A DNA stretch of 64,000 nt, taken from positions 62,001 to 126,000 of the forward strand of contig CAWATZ010000013.1 of NCBI GenBank assembly GCA_963784995.1, in the 5' to 3' direction. This document shows positions 49,973 through 58,139 of the stretch, in pieces. Source of the stretch: CAWATZ01 sp963784995 (GTDB lineage Bacteria; Planctomycetota; Planctomycetia; Gemmatales; Gemmataceae). The notes beneath the pieces are model-generated. The model ran no database searches. It saw only the letters and a list, made by a program, of their open reading frames with translations, and was not told where the DNA came from. Every line of letters starts with the position of its first letter. The stretch's first letter is position 1. The translations under genes and the position numbers were made by a program.

Positions 49973-51373
49973 TCACACCGCCTGGCGGATCACCTGGCCG
50001 CGCGTGATGGCCAGGGGCCGGCCCTGGCCGTCCTGGACCTCGGTATGGGGGGCATAGCCCAGGCAATGGTAGATCGTGGCGTGCAGGTCTTGCGGCAGCA
50101 CCCGGCCTGCGCGGGGATGACCGCCGATCCGGTCCGACGAACCAAGCACCTGCCCGCCCTTGATGCCGCCTCCCGCCAGGGCGACGCTGAAGACGTGGCC
50201 CCAGTGATCCCGGCCGCCGCCGCCGTTGATCTTCGGCGTCCGGCCAAACTCGCCCATCCAGACAACCACGGTGCTCTCCAGCAGGCCGCGTGCTTCCAGG
50301 TCTTCGAGCAGGGCGGAGTAGCTCTGGTCCATGATCGGCATCAGCCGATCCTTGAGGTTCTGGGCGTTCTTTTTGTGGGTGTCCCAGGCCGGGCTATCGG
50401 TGGTTTCGCCGGGGATGCGCGTCCAGTTGACCTGCACCAGGGACACGCCCGCCTCGACCAGCCGGCGTGCCAGCAGGCAGCTCTGGCCCCAGCGAGTACG
50501 GCCGTAGCGGTCGCGCAGCCCGGCTGGCTCGCGCTCCAGGTCGAACGCCTGGCGGGCCTTGCCGGCACTGAGCAGGTCGATCGCTTGCTGGCTCTGATGA
50601 TCGAATCGGCCCAGCGTTCCGGAGCGTTCCAGCGTGTCCAGGTGCCGGTTGACCTGCTCCAGCAGCGACAGCCGGCCCTGCATGCGCAGGGCGGGGACGT
50701 CGCCGGGCAGACTCAGTCCGGGGATCTGAAAGGTGGGCTGGCTGGGATCGCAGTGGATCAGCCAGGGATCGGCGGTCCGGCCGAGGAAGCCGCCATCCTG
50801 ACCGGGCCAGGAGAGGTTGCCGTTGTTCCAGATATGGTCGGGGAGGGCGATGGAGGCAGGCAAACCGCCGCGAGCGGGCCGCAGTTTCTGGACCAGGGCG
50901 GCCAGGCAGGGCCAGTCGTTGGGGGCGCCCGGTTTGGCGTTCTCGCTGTTGGTCGGCTGGTGCGGCACTCCGGTAAGCATCCAGTAGCCGCTGGACGAGT
51001 GCGCGTTGTCGTTGGTGGACATCGCCCGCAGGACACAGATGCGGTCGGTCAGCTGGGCGGTGCGCGGCATCAGCTCGCAGACCTGAATCCCGGGGACGCG
51101 CGAGGCAATCGGCTTGAAAGGGCCGCGCACCTCGGGTGGTGCGTCGGGCTTGGGGTCCCAGGTTTCGTGCTGCGGCGGACCGCCCAGCAAGAAGAGGACG
51201 ATGCACGCCCTGGCCTTGCCAGTCGTGCCCATCCCCAGGGACGCGGCACGGGCCTGACCGCGCCACAGCTCGGGCAGCGACAGACCGGCAGCGGTCAGGC
51301 CGCCCAGGCGCAGCCATTGCCGGCGCGTCAGGCCGTCGCAAAGGCGCGGGCCGGGAGAGAGAATGCGGAACAT
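49973..51373 (-). CDS. DUF1501 Tat-exported protein
   Basis: ATG 51373 ('MFRILSPGPRLCDG') is preferred; the frame is open to 51403. A twin-arginine signal follows: 'LTRRQWLRLGGLTAAGLSLP'. Family markers are 'CIVLFLLGGPPQHETWDPKP', 'LPDHIWNNGNLSWPGQDGGF', 'LLARRLVEAGVSLVQVNWTR', 'AWDTHKKNAQNLKDRLMP' and 'VVVWMGEFGRTPKINGGGGR'. The protein is full length (466 aa) and has no frame change. DUF1501 proteins are sulfatase-like exported proteins of unknown substrate, normally paired with a DUF1549/DUF1553 cytochrome protein, which is absent here. The downstream SDR gene is 29 bp away. Confidence 0.9.
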   Translation of the reverse strand: MFRILSPGPRLCDGLTRRQWLRLGGLTAAGLSLPELWRGQARAASLGMGTTGKARACIVLFLLGGPPQHETWDPKPDAPPEVRGPFKPIASRVPGIQVCELMPRTAQLTDRICVLRAMSTNDNAHSSSGYWMLTGVPHQPTNSENAKPGAPNDWPCLAALVQKLRPARGGLPASIALPDHIWNNGNLSWPGQDGGFLGRTADPWLIHCDPSQPTFQIPGLSLPGDVPALRMQGRLSLLEQVNRHLDTLERSGTLGRFDHQSQQAIDLLSAGKARQAFDLEREPAGLRDRYGRTRWGQSCLLARRLVEAGVSLVQVNWTRIPGETTDSPAWDTHKKNAQNLKDRLMPIMDQSYSALLEDLEARGLLESTVVVWMGEFGRTPKINGGGGRDHWGHVFSVALAGGGIKGGQVLGSSDRIGGHPRAGRVLPQDLHATIYHCLGYAPHTEVQDGQGRPLAITRGQVIRQAV

Positions 51374-51543
51374 CGTCCATGCCCCCAACGGTGTGTCTGT
51401 CAATCACTGTAAGCGACACGACCGCCGGGTGCAAGGAGTCCTTTCATACGTCCCCGAACCAGGCCATGACGAATGCCGGAACGAGAGCGGAAGAAGTGGC
51501 AAGAGGGGACGGAGCATGATAGAGTGGCCAGTGGTGGCAGAGG

Positions 51544-51616
51544 TTAATCGGGCCGCTGGTAAGAGGCTGACCGGCGCCTCGCTCAGGTGATCGGGTAGCA
51601 GAAACAGGTTGACCGG
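51544..51616. repeat. Array of four spaced 'ctgaccgg'-like motifs upstream of an orphan gene
   Basis: Motifs start at 51544 (ttaatcgg), 51567 (ctgaccgg), 51587 (gtgatcgg) and 51609 (ttgaccgg); spacings are 23, 20 and 22 bp, the same as the first four of 15544-15672. The DNA between motifs is also partly alike ('aggctgaccggcgcct' against 'aggctggccggcacct'). Confidence 0.6.
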
Positions 51617-51654
51617 GCAGTCGGCCGCAACGCCCGTTCCGCATCGAGGAGAGA

Positions 51655-52206
51655 ATGGGGTTCTTTCGTTCCTTGTTGAATTGGTTTAACCCAACGAGGG
51701 ATTGGGAAGAAGACTTGATCGCTCCCATTGTCCTGGACCTCGATCATCATCTGTTCTGTGGCGTCGGGATTGGAGAGCCGATCGAGAAACTCTCGTTCCT
51801 TGGGCCAGGCCAGGTCACCTCCCTGGGAATCGCTTGGCCGCGGAAGGGGGTTGCTGTCGCGAATGGCAATGGGTTGATCGACGAGATGAGCTTCTTCTTT
51901 GGCCACGTGGCTGAGCAGAGGGGTGGGCAGTTCGTCGGCACTTTCCACTACCGCAGCGGAGCCGTGACATTGTCCAGGGATTTCAGCGAGGAGAACGCCC
52001 TTTGTCTGTTTGGACAACCGTACTGGCGGGATCAGGATCAGGACGAAAGCATTCTGTTCTACGAGCTTGGCGATCGCGAGCTGCAACTTGAGTTCGGCTT
52101 GGACAGGCGCTTGAAGTGCCTGGTGCTGTGCCTCCCGATCCTGGCGGACGAATCCCAGCGAAAAGCGTACGGCGTCACGAAACCCTGGCCACCGAGACAG
52201 TCCTGA
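51655..52206 (+). CDS. Hypothetical protein, 183 aa
   Basis: ATG 51655 follows 'gaggaga'. The product has no signal peptide or membrane span. It is beta-rich, with 'PIVLDLDHHLFCGVGIGEPI', 'SFLGPGQVTSLGIAWPRKG', 'VGTFHYRSGAVTLSRDF' and 'GDRELQLEFGLDRRLKCLVL'. I recall similar planctomycete orphans but no named family. The upstream motif array is shared with the 149-aa gene at 15713, although the two proteins are not alike. A long frame exists on the opposite strand; the ribosome-binding site and residue pattern favour this one. The P450 gene follows 118 bp downstream. Confidence 0.7.
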   Translation: MGFFRSLLNWFNPTRDWEEDLIAPIVLDLDHHLFCGVGIGEPIEKLSFLGPGQVTSLGIAWPRKGVAVANGNGLIDEMSFFFGHVAEQRGGQFVGTFHYRSGAVTLSRDFSEENALCLFGQPYWRDQDQDESILFYELGDRELQLEFGLDRRLKCLVLCLPILADESQRKAYGVTKPWPPRQS

Positions 52207-52324
52207 TGGCGTGGGTAAGCCGCAAGTGGTGTTGCTACCGAGTTCCGCGTTGACCAACTCGATTACGTTGAGCTGTTCGTCCCAGACCGCCACGAGGCTA
52301 CGGCGAGTGCGGAGGACAAGACCC

Positions 52325-53524
52325 ATGCTGAACCTTTTCTCTGCTGACATGCGCCGCAACCCCTACCCCGCTTATGACCAGGTGCGGAGCAGTTCGCCCG
52401 TCCTGTATCTTGCGCCGTTCGATCTCTGGCTGATCCTCGACTACGAGGGCGTCAAGCGGGCGCTGGTCGATCATGACACCTTCAGCTCCAACCTGTCGCA
52501 CGTGCCCGGCCACGGCAATCCGGGAGAATGGTTCATCTTCTTTGACCCGCCCCGCCATGCGAAGCTGCGCGGCCTCATTTCCCGGGCCTTCACCCCTCGG
52601 GTGGTCGCGAACCTGGAGCCGCGCATCCGGGAACTGTCGCGGCAGCTTCTGGACGAGAAGATCGAGCAGGGCGAGATGGACCTGGCGACGGACTTTGCCG
52701 TGCCCCTGCCGATGCGGGTGATCGCGGAGATGCTTGGCGTCCCCGCGGCGGACTGGCCGAGGTACAAGCGCTGGAGCGACGTGATCCTCAAGCTCGCCAA
52801 CACCATTTCCAGGGACGAGGAAGCGTACCGGACGATCGAGGAGTATGGAGCGGTCACGGAGGAGATGCGGCTCTTCCTGCCCGACCTGGTCGCCCAGCGC
52901 CGGGCCCTGCATCAGGAGGACCTGCTGACCCGGCTCGTCGAGGCCGAGCTGGACGGCGAACGGCTCACTGCGGAGGAGGTGCTGGGCTTTGTGCAGTTGC
53001 TCCTCGTGGCCGGCCAGGAGACGACCGCCAATCTGCTCAACAACGCCGTCCTGTGCTTCCTCGAAAACCCGGACCAGCTCGCCCGGCTGCGGGAGGGGCC
53101 CCACCTCCTGCCCTCCGCGATCGAGGAGGTCCTGCGCTACCGCTCGCCGCTCCAGTGGATGCCCCGGGCAACGCGGCGCGACGTCGCAGTCTGTGGTCAG
53201 GTGATCCCGGCCGGGAAGCTCGTCCTGCCGATGATCGGCTCGGCCAACCGGGACCCCAGGGTTTTCCGCGACGCCGGTCGTTTTGACGTCAGCCGCGACC
53301 CCAACCCGCACCTGGCATTCGGACACGGCATCCATTCCTGCCTGGGTGCGCCGCTGGCACGGCTGGAAGCCCGGATCGCGCTGGCCGATTTCCTGGAGCG
53401 GGTTCAGGGGTTTGAGCTGGCCAGCGCCGAGCCGTGGGAGCCGCGCCAGGCGCTGCAGGTGCATGGGCCGTCGCGGCTGCCGATCCGTTTCCGGCCCGGC
53501 CCCTGCTGCGATCCGCTGCCGTGA
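52325..53524 (+). CDS. Cytochrome P450
   Basis: ATG 52325 ('MLNLFSADMRRNPYPAYDQV') is chosen because 'ggagg' lies upstream; the frame is open 38 codons further. The 399-residue product has the bacterial P450 set: I-helix 'LLLVAGQETTANLLNNAVL', ExxR in 'IEEVLRYRSPLQW', and the haem loop 'LAFGHGIHSCLGAPLARLEA' with the Cys ligand. It is closest in style to soluble CYP107-type enzymes. It has no redox partner gene beside it. The substrate is unknown; the methyltransferase-like gene directly downstream suggests a small modification pathway. Confidence 0.93.
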   Translation: MLNLFSADMRRNPYPAYDQVRSSSPVLYLAPFDLWLILDYEGVKRALVDHDTFSSNLSHVPGHGNPGEWFIFFDPPRHAKLRGLISRAFTPRVVANLEPRIRELSRQLLDEKIEQGEMDLATDFAVPLPMRVIAEMLGVPAADWPRYKRWSDVILKLANTISRDEEAYRTIEEYGAVTEEMRLFLPDLVAQRRALHQEDLLTRLVEAELDGERLTAEEVLGFVQLLLVAGQETTANLLNNAVLCFLENPDQLARLREGPHLLPSAIEEVLRYRSPLQWMPRATRRDVAVCGQVIPAGKLVLPMIGSANRDPRVFRDAGRFDVSRDPNPHLAFGHGIHSCLGAPLARLEARIALADFLERVQGFELASAEPWEPRQALQVHGPSRLPIRFRPGPCCDPLP

Positions 53525-53567
53525 TTGGGCCCCGTTCGAGGTGTCGCGTCGTGCGAGGATGTTCGCC

Positions 53568-54143
53568 ATGGGTGCATCCGGACCGTTGCCCGAAAAAGCC
53601 GCTCGCCCACGCGGGCTGAGCCGTCGCCAGGCGCTGCTGCTCGGCCTGTTGGTCGCCCTCGTCACGTACCCGGCCCTGGTCGGTGTTCTGCCATGGGCGT
53701 TGTCGCTGCTGGCGCCACGGTTCGGGTGGTCGGCGGACGGGCCGGCGACCTGGAACCTCCTTGGTCTGGTCCCGGTCGCGGTCGGCGTGGCGGGCCTGGC
53801 CTGGGTCTTCCGTGTTCTGCTTCTGCAACTGCCTCGCCTCCCGGACTGGATCGAGCTGGGACCCGGTGAGCACCTCGCCACGGCAACGGCGCGCGTTCTG
53901 GTCACGCACGGCCCGTTTGCGCTGTCGCGCAACCCGATGTTCCTTTCCGGCCTGACAACCATGCTCGGGTGGGCGATCTTCTACGGGAGCTGGGTCATCC
54001 TCGCGCTCACCATCGCTGGCTGGTGCTTCAGCAACTTCGTCAAGGTGCCGCAGGAGGAGCGGGCGCTGGAGGCCCGCTTCGGGGAGGAGTACCGCCGCTA
54101 CCGGCAGCGAGTCCCGCGCTGGCTCGGGCCGCTGCGACGGTGA
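53568..54143 (+). CDS. Isoprenylcysteine carboxyl methyltransferase/PEMT-like membrane protein
   Basis: ATG 53568 ('MGASGPLPEKAARPRG') is 8 bp after 'cgagga'; ATG 53559 is also possible. Predicted membrane spans are 'ALLLGLLVALVTYPALVGV', 'LLGLVPVAVGVAGLAWVF' and 'GWAIFYGSWVILALTIAGW'. The family motif is present: 'VTHGPFALSRNPMFLSGL', then 'QEERALEARFGEEYRRYRQR' and VPRW near the C-terminus. Family members use S-adenosylmethionine to methylate carboxyl or lipid groups. The gene follows the P450 gene by 43 bp and is convergent with the DUF1761 gene. Confidence 0.8.
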   Translation: MGASGPLPEKAARPRGLSRRQALLLGLLVALVTYPALVGVLPWALSLLAPRFGWSADGPATWNLLGLVPVAVGVAGLAWVFRVLLLQLPRLPDWIELGPGEHLATATARVLVTHGPFALSRNPMFLSGLTTMLGWAIFYGSWVILALTIAGWCFSNFVKVPQEERALEARFGEEYRRYRQRVPRWLGPLRR

Positions 54144-54153
54144 AAGGGCGTCA

Positions 54154-54545
54154 GTGCCACAGACCCAGCACCAGACCGAAAAGGACAAAGCGCGCCACGT
54201 GGTAGCCACCGTCGATCAGCCACAGGAGCAAACTCAGGTTGGCAAACTGGTACGTCATGCCCAGGCTTGCCGCCACAAAGCATCTGCCGGCGGCCAACCC
54301 GCGCAGCAGCGCCGACTCCAGTGACGGCGACGGACCGAGCCAGACGGCGAACGCCCCGGCAGGGATCAGGCAGAAGACGAAACTGGCCGCGAAGACCCGA
54401 ACCAGATGGGGTTGATGGGCCTCCCGGCCCCGGCCCGCCTCGCGGTTCCAGAGGAGCCCGAAGACCCGGTGCGAATACCAGACGGCCCCAGAAGAAAACT
54501 CAAGACGGTGGCCAGGAAAACGGCCCAGACGTTGACGTTGTTCAT
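54154..54545 (-). CDS. DUF1761 small membrane protein (one frame change)
   Basis: ATG 54545 begins 'MNNVNVWAVFLATVLSFLLG'. A missing base near 54485 breaks the frame; restoring one gives 'VWYSHRVFGLLWNREAG', 'RVFAASFVFCLIPAGAF', 'LAAGRCFVAASLGMTYQFAN' and 'LWLIDGGYHVARFVLFGLVL' to TGA at 54154. The N-terminal 'N..av...f.lG..WYs..lFg..W' is diagnostic of DUF1761, with about four spans and 130 residues. Function unknown. The gene ends 10 bp from the convergent methyltransferase-like gene. Confidence 0.75.
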
Positions 54546-54573
54546 GTCTTCTTCAAGCCTCGCAGGGGTCAGG

Positions 54574-54835
54574 TCATTCCTCCGGCCGCCTTTGCGGGGT
54601 TCCGGGCGGTCCGGCCACGTGGGCCAGGAGCCGTTTCGGCGCCACCGAACGGTAGCTCTCGTCGATCCATTCCCAGAGCAGTTCCAGGGGCGCTTCATCC
54701 TCCGGACCGAAGTGGGCGGCGACCCAGTCGCTCTTGCCGAGGCGGTAGCGGACTGCCTCGGCGAAGGGCAACTGCAGGGCAGCCTCCCGCGAGTGGGGCA
54801 AGTTCGCCGTCAGACCCCAGCGGCCGGTTGCCGTA
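54574..54835 (-). pseudogene. C-terminal fragment of a MmcQ/YjbR-like protein, joined to a transposase fragment
   Basis: After about 54835 the minus-strand frame leaves transposase sequence and reads 'RYRLGKSDWVAAHFGPEDEA', then 'LLWEWIDESYRSVAPKRLLA', which resembles the conserved end of YjbR/MmcQ proteins. No N-terminal half exists. The fusion to the transposase frame is best read as the result of insertion and deletion. The family call is from memory of the motif. Confidence 0.5.
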
Positions 54836-55405
54836 CGCAGCAGCAAGAGCAGGTCCACGACCAGTTCGCACTTGGTGTGGAACACTTCGGGGTCGGGGTC
54901 GGTGGGCAGTTGGCTCTTGCGGAAGTACAAGCGGCCGGTGAGGGGCAGATACCAGGCCGGAGCGTCACCGTTGCGCAACAGATCGCCCAGGACAACCCAG
55001 TTATGGGCGCGCACGGTTTGGGCGCGGTTGGGACAGCGAGCCGTGTACTCGTGGAAGGTACAAGTGCCCCCAGACCTTCTTGCTGCTTCTGTGGGTCTTG
55101 CTGTCGTCGCAGGCGTGGACTCGGTAGCCATACCAGAAGCGTCCGGGGGTTTCTTCCAAGAGTTCGGCCAGAGACTCTTCGACCACAGGCTGGTCCCAGT
55201 GACCGATCTCGGCGAAGTTCTCCAGTTCCTTCCAGCGGTCGTGCAGACCCAGGGCGATCAGGGACTGGGTGATGGTGTGTTCTTCGACGTTGAGGGCCAG
55301 CCCCGTAATCCAGACCACGAAGCGACGGAAGCCGCCGGCCGTGAAGGCAGGCTTGAAGGGAGCGAGCAGACCTTGCCAGAACGACCAAAGCAGAGTAACG
55401 TGCAT
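54836..55405 (-). pseudogene. N-terminal part of a DDE transposase (IS701/IS4-like), truncated
   Basis: ATG 55405 starts 'MHVTLLWSFWQGLLAPFKPA', then 'RFVVWITGLALNVEEHTITQ', 'GRFWYGYRVHACDDSKTHRS' (first catalytic Asp) and, after a frame change in the 'ccccc' run near 55065, 'CTFHEYTARCPNRAQTVRAH'. It ends at 'FHTKCELVVDLLLLL', before the second Asp and the Glu. The transposase is therefore inactive. No terminal repeats were found. Confidence 0.7.
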
Positions 55406-55410
55406 GGCAC

Positions 55411-55471
55411 ACCTCCTGGGGTCGTGTCAGAAGCCTTGGGCAGTCTTCTGCCAGCCTGACACCGGGAGGTG
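55411..55471. repeat. Imperfect hairpin upstream of the transposase fragment
   Basis: 'acctcctggggtcgtgtcag' (55411-55430) pairs imperfectly with 'ctgacaccgggaggtg' (55456-55471). It may be a leftover terminal region of the insertion sequence. Confidence 0.45.
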
Positions 55472-55647
55472 CTTGTTTCAAGAGCCCTTGATAAATGACA
55501 AATGTTCACGTTCGGAATGGACCCAGAATTAGAGATGTCGCCAGGAGACGATTTTCGTTAGCTTATTGGGAAGCTACTGGCTACAATGGGCCAAACAGGA
55601 ATCCGGGGCAAGCCCCCCAGCACCAATCTGCTGGATTACGAGGACAG

Positions 55648-55688
55648 GCTCCTAGCACTCGGTACTCAGTACTCAGCACTCAGTACGT
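55648..55688. repeat. Short 'actcagt' tandem repeat
   Basis: Units 'ggtactcag', 'tactcagcactcag' and 'tacgtg' occur between 55648 and 55688, just before the ribosome-binding site of the desaturase gene. The stretch could be slippage-prone. Confidence 0.55.
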
Positions 55689-55709
55689 GTCCCGGCAGGA
55701 GGCAGTGCG

Positions 55710-57360
55710 ATGACGGCGCGAGCCGGGCGGATCGGCGTGATTGGCGGCGGCCTTGGCGGCCTGGCCGCTGCATGTGTGCTGGCGGCCCGCGGTTACGCGG
55801 TCACCCTGTTCGAGAAAAGCCCCTGGCTGGGCGGCAAGGCCGCCGTCCTCCGGGCACAGGGCTACCGCTTTGACATGGGGCCGACCATCCTGACGCTGCC
55901 CTCGGTACTGCGCTGCATCTTCGCCGAAGCGGAGCGCAAGCTGGAGGATTATCTTGAACTGATCCGCCTCGATCCGCAGTGGCGCTGCTTCTTCAGCGAC
56001 GGGGCGACCCTTGATCTGCTGGCCGACGTCGAGCCGATGTGTCAGGCACTGGAGCGCTTCGCTCCGGGCGGTCAGGTGAGCCAGGGCTATCGTCGTTTCC
56101 TCGACTTCTCCGCCCGGCTGCACTCCATCTCGCAGCGGTTCTTCTTCTGGCGATCGATCGGCTCCATCTGGGACATGCTCGATCTGAAGGACCTGTGCAA
56201 GCCTCGGATGCTGGCTGACGTGCTGGCCATGCGCCTGGGTCAGTCCGTGGCCCAGGCGGTGCGCTCGCACGTCCCGGAGCCGCGGGTCGCTCAGATGCTC
56301 GATCACTTCACCCAGTACGTCGGTTCCGCACCGGACGCCTCGCCTGCGGTGCTGTGCGGCATCGCGCACATGCAGACCCGAGAAGGTGTTTGGTATCCCC
56401 GCGGCGGCACCGCGGCGGTCCCACAGGCCCTGACCCGGCTGGCCGAAGAACTGGGCGTTCAGTTGCGAACCGGAGTCGGCGTCCGCCGGATTCTGCTGGA
56501 TGGCAACACAGTGGCCGGCCTCGAAACCGACTCCGGCGAACAGGTGCCGCTGGCGGCGGTTGTCTCCAACGCCGATTCGGTGCGGACACACCGCGAGCTG
56601 CTGGCCGGGACCAGGGCGGCGAAGCGGTTCGAGCAGCCGCTGCGACCGGGAACCGGCCTGCTCCGGAGTGGTCCTCTACCTTGGGCTGGATCGGACTTAC
56701 GAGCAGTTGTTGCACCACAACTTTGTCTTTTCCCGCGATCCAGAAGAGGAGTTCGAGGACGTTTATCGCCGGGGCCGACCCGCGCTCGACCCGACCTGTT
56801 ACGTCTGCGCCCCTGCCCGGACCGATCCGGAAGTCGCTCCACCGGGTGGGGAGGCCCTTTACGTTTTGGTCCATACGCCTTACCTCCGACCCGGGCAGGA
56901 CTGGCAGCAGACGTTTCCGGCTTACCGGCAGACCATTCTCCGCAAGTTGGCCGACACGGCGGGACTGACCGACCTGGAGCGGCGAATCTCCTTCGAGGAC
57001 CGGCTGACGCCGCAAGACATCCACGAGCGCTACCGGGTGCTGAATGGGGCCATTTACGGGCTGGCCAGTCATGGACGCTATTTCGGGGCGTTCAAGCCGG
57101 CCAATCGCAGCAAGGACGTCAAGGGACTGTACCTGGCCGGCGGCGCGGCGCATCCGGGACCGGGAATGCCGCTGGTGCTCATGTCAGGGTGGATCGCGGC
57201 CGATACACTCGACCGGGATGGGGTGGTGCAGCGCAATGCAACCCATTCGCGACATTTACCGTTTAGCCGCGACGCGGAGCCGCGCAGCGGCGCAGCGGAG
57301 CGCGTCGCCCTGCCAGCACGCTCCGCTGCGCCGCTGCGCGGCTCCGCGTCGCGGCTAAAC
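55710..57360 (+). CDS. Carotenoid desaturase/oxygenase (CrtI/CrtN/CrtP-like FAD protein), in frame with acyltransferase (one frame change)
   Basis: ATG 55710 follows 'aggagg'. The FAD-binding start is 'RIGVIGGGLGGLAAACVLAA', then 'LGGKAAVLRAQGYRFDMGPT', 'WYPRGGTAAVPQALTRLAEE' and the C-terminal 'DVKGLYLAGGAAHPGPGMPL', all typical of phytoene-desaturase-type enzymes. The frame changes near 56665. The usual end would be near 'GWIAADTLDRDG'; here the frame runs on through a 100-bp palindrome into the acyltransferase, with no stop of its own. The enzyme would desaturate or oxidise a carotenoid in the membrane. With acyl- and glycosyltransferase genes next to it, an acyl-glycosyl carotenoid pathway like the staphyloxanthin type is likely. 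Exact substrate (C30 or C40) is unknown. Confidence 0.85.
57261..57360. repeat. Perfect 40-bp-arm palindrome at the desaturase-acyltransferase junction
   Basis: Arms 57261-57300 and 57321-57360 are exact reverse complements (core 'gcggagccgcgcagcgg') around a 20-base loop. It is fully inside an open frame. GTG 57361 directly follows, so the palindrome could hide or expose the acyltransferase start. Confidence 0.9.
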
Positions 57361-58139
57361 GTGTGGTTGTGGCTGTTCCGCCGCTGGTGCAAGCGCTATC
57401 TCGGCAAGAACTTCCACGCTGTCCGCCTGGCCCGGGAAGGCAAGCCGACCGATCCGCTCGGCGAGCCGATCCTGGTGGTGGCCAATCATCCCTCCTGGTG
57501 GGACCCTCTTGTTGGCCTGATGCTGCTCGACCTCTTTCCCGGCCGACGGCACGCTGCTCCAATCGATGCGGCAGCGCTGAGCAAATATCGCTTCTTCGAG
57601 CGGCTGGGCTTCTTCAGCGTGGAGCGTGACACCCTCCGGGCGCTCGCGATTTCCTGCGGACCAGCCTGGCCTTGCTGGCCCGACCCGATGCCTGTCTGTG
57701 GGTCCCCGCCCAGGGCCGTTTCAGCGATCCGCGCGAACGGCCCCTCGGGTTGCAGCCGGGGATCGGGCATCTGCTCCGCCGGCTGCAAGGCGGCGTCGTG
57801 TTGCCGCTGGCCCTGGAATATCCCTTCTGGGGCGAACGCTATCCCGAGGCCCTTGCTCGCTTTGGCGCTCCAATCGCCATCGGTGACGGCAGCCGGCACA
57901 GCCCGAGTGAGTGGGTGTCGCGCATCGAGATAGCCCTGAGCGAGACAATGGATGCCCTGGCCCGGGACGCGGTGCAGCGCCGGCCCGGCGGTAGGTTCGA
58001 CACTCTGCTGGGAGGCAATGCCGGCGTCGGCGGCCTGTACGATCTCTGGCGGCGGCTGCGGGCCTGGCTCCAGGGCAAACCGTTCCAGCCCGAACACGGC
58101 GAGCCGGAAACTCCGCCTGCCCTGGGAGGCGTGTCGTGA
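57361..58139 (+). CDS. PlsC-like acyltransferase of the carotenoid cluster (one frame change)
   Basis: GTG 57361 is the first start after the palindrome; the frame is also open from the desaturase. The catalytic HX4D motif is in 'ILVVANHPSWWDPLVGLMLL', followed by 'SKYRFFERLGFFSVERDTLR'. Near 57655 the frame changes, then 'ACLWVPAQGRFSDPRERPLG', 'GVVLPLALEYPFWGERYPEA' and a helical C-terminus to TGA 58137-58139. About 258 residues is normal. Enzymes of this type acylate glycerol or, in carotenoid clusters, glycosyl carotenoids. The stop overlaps the glycosyltransferase ATG (58136), which indicates translational coupling. Confidence 0.8.

Noticed and set aside
51583..52359. 258-codon frame on the minus strand opposite the 183-aa orphan
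   Set aside because: No ribosome-binding site and poor residue pattern; the plus-strand gene has a good 'gaggaga' site and plausible protein composition.
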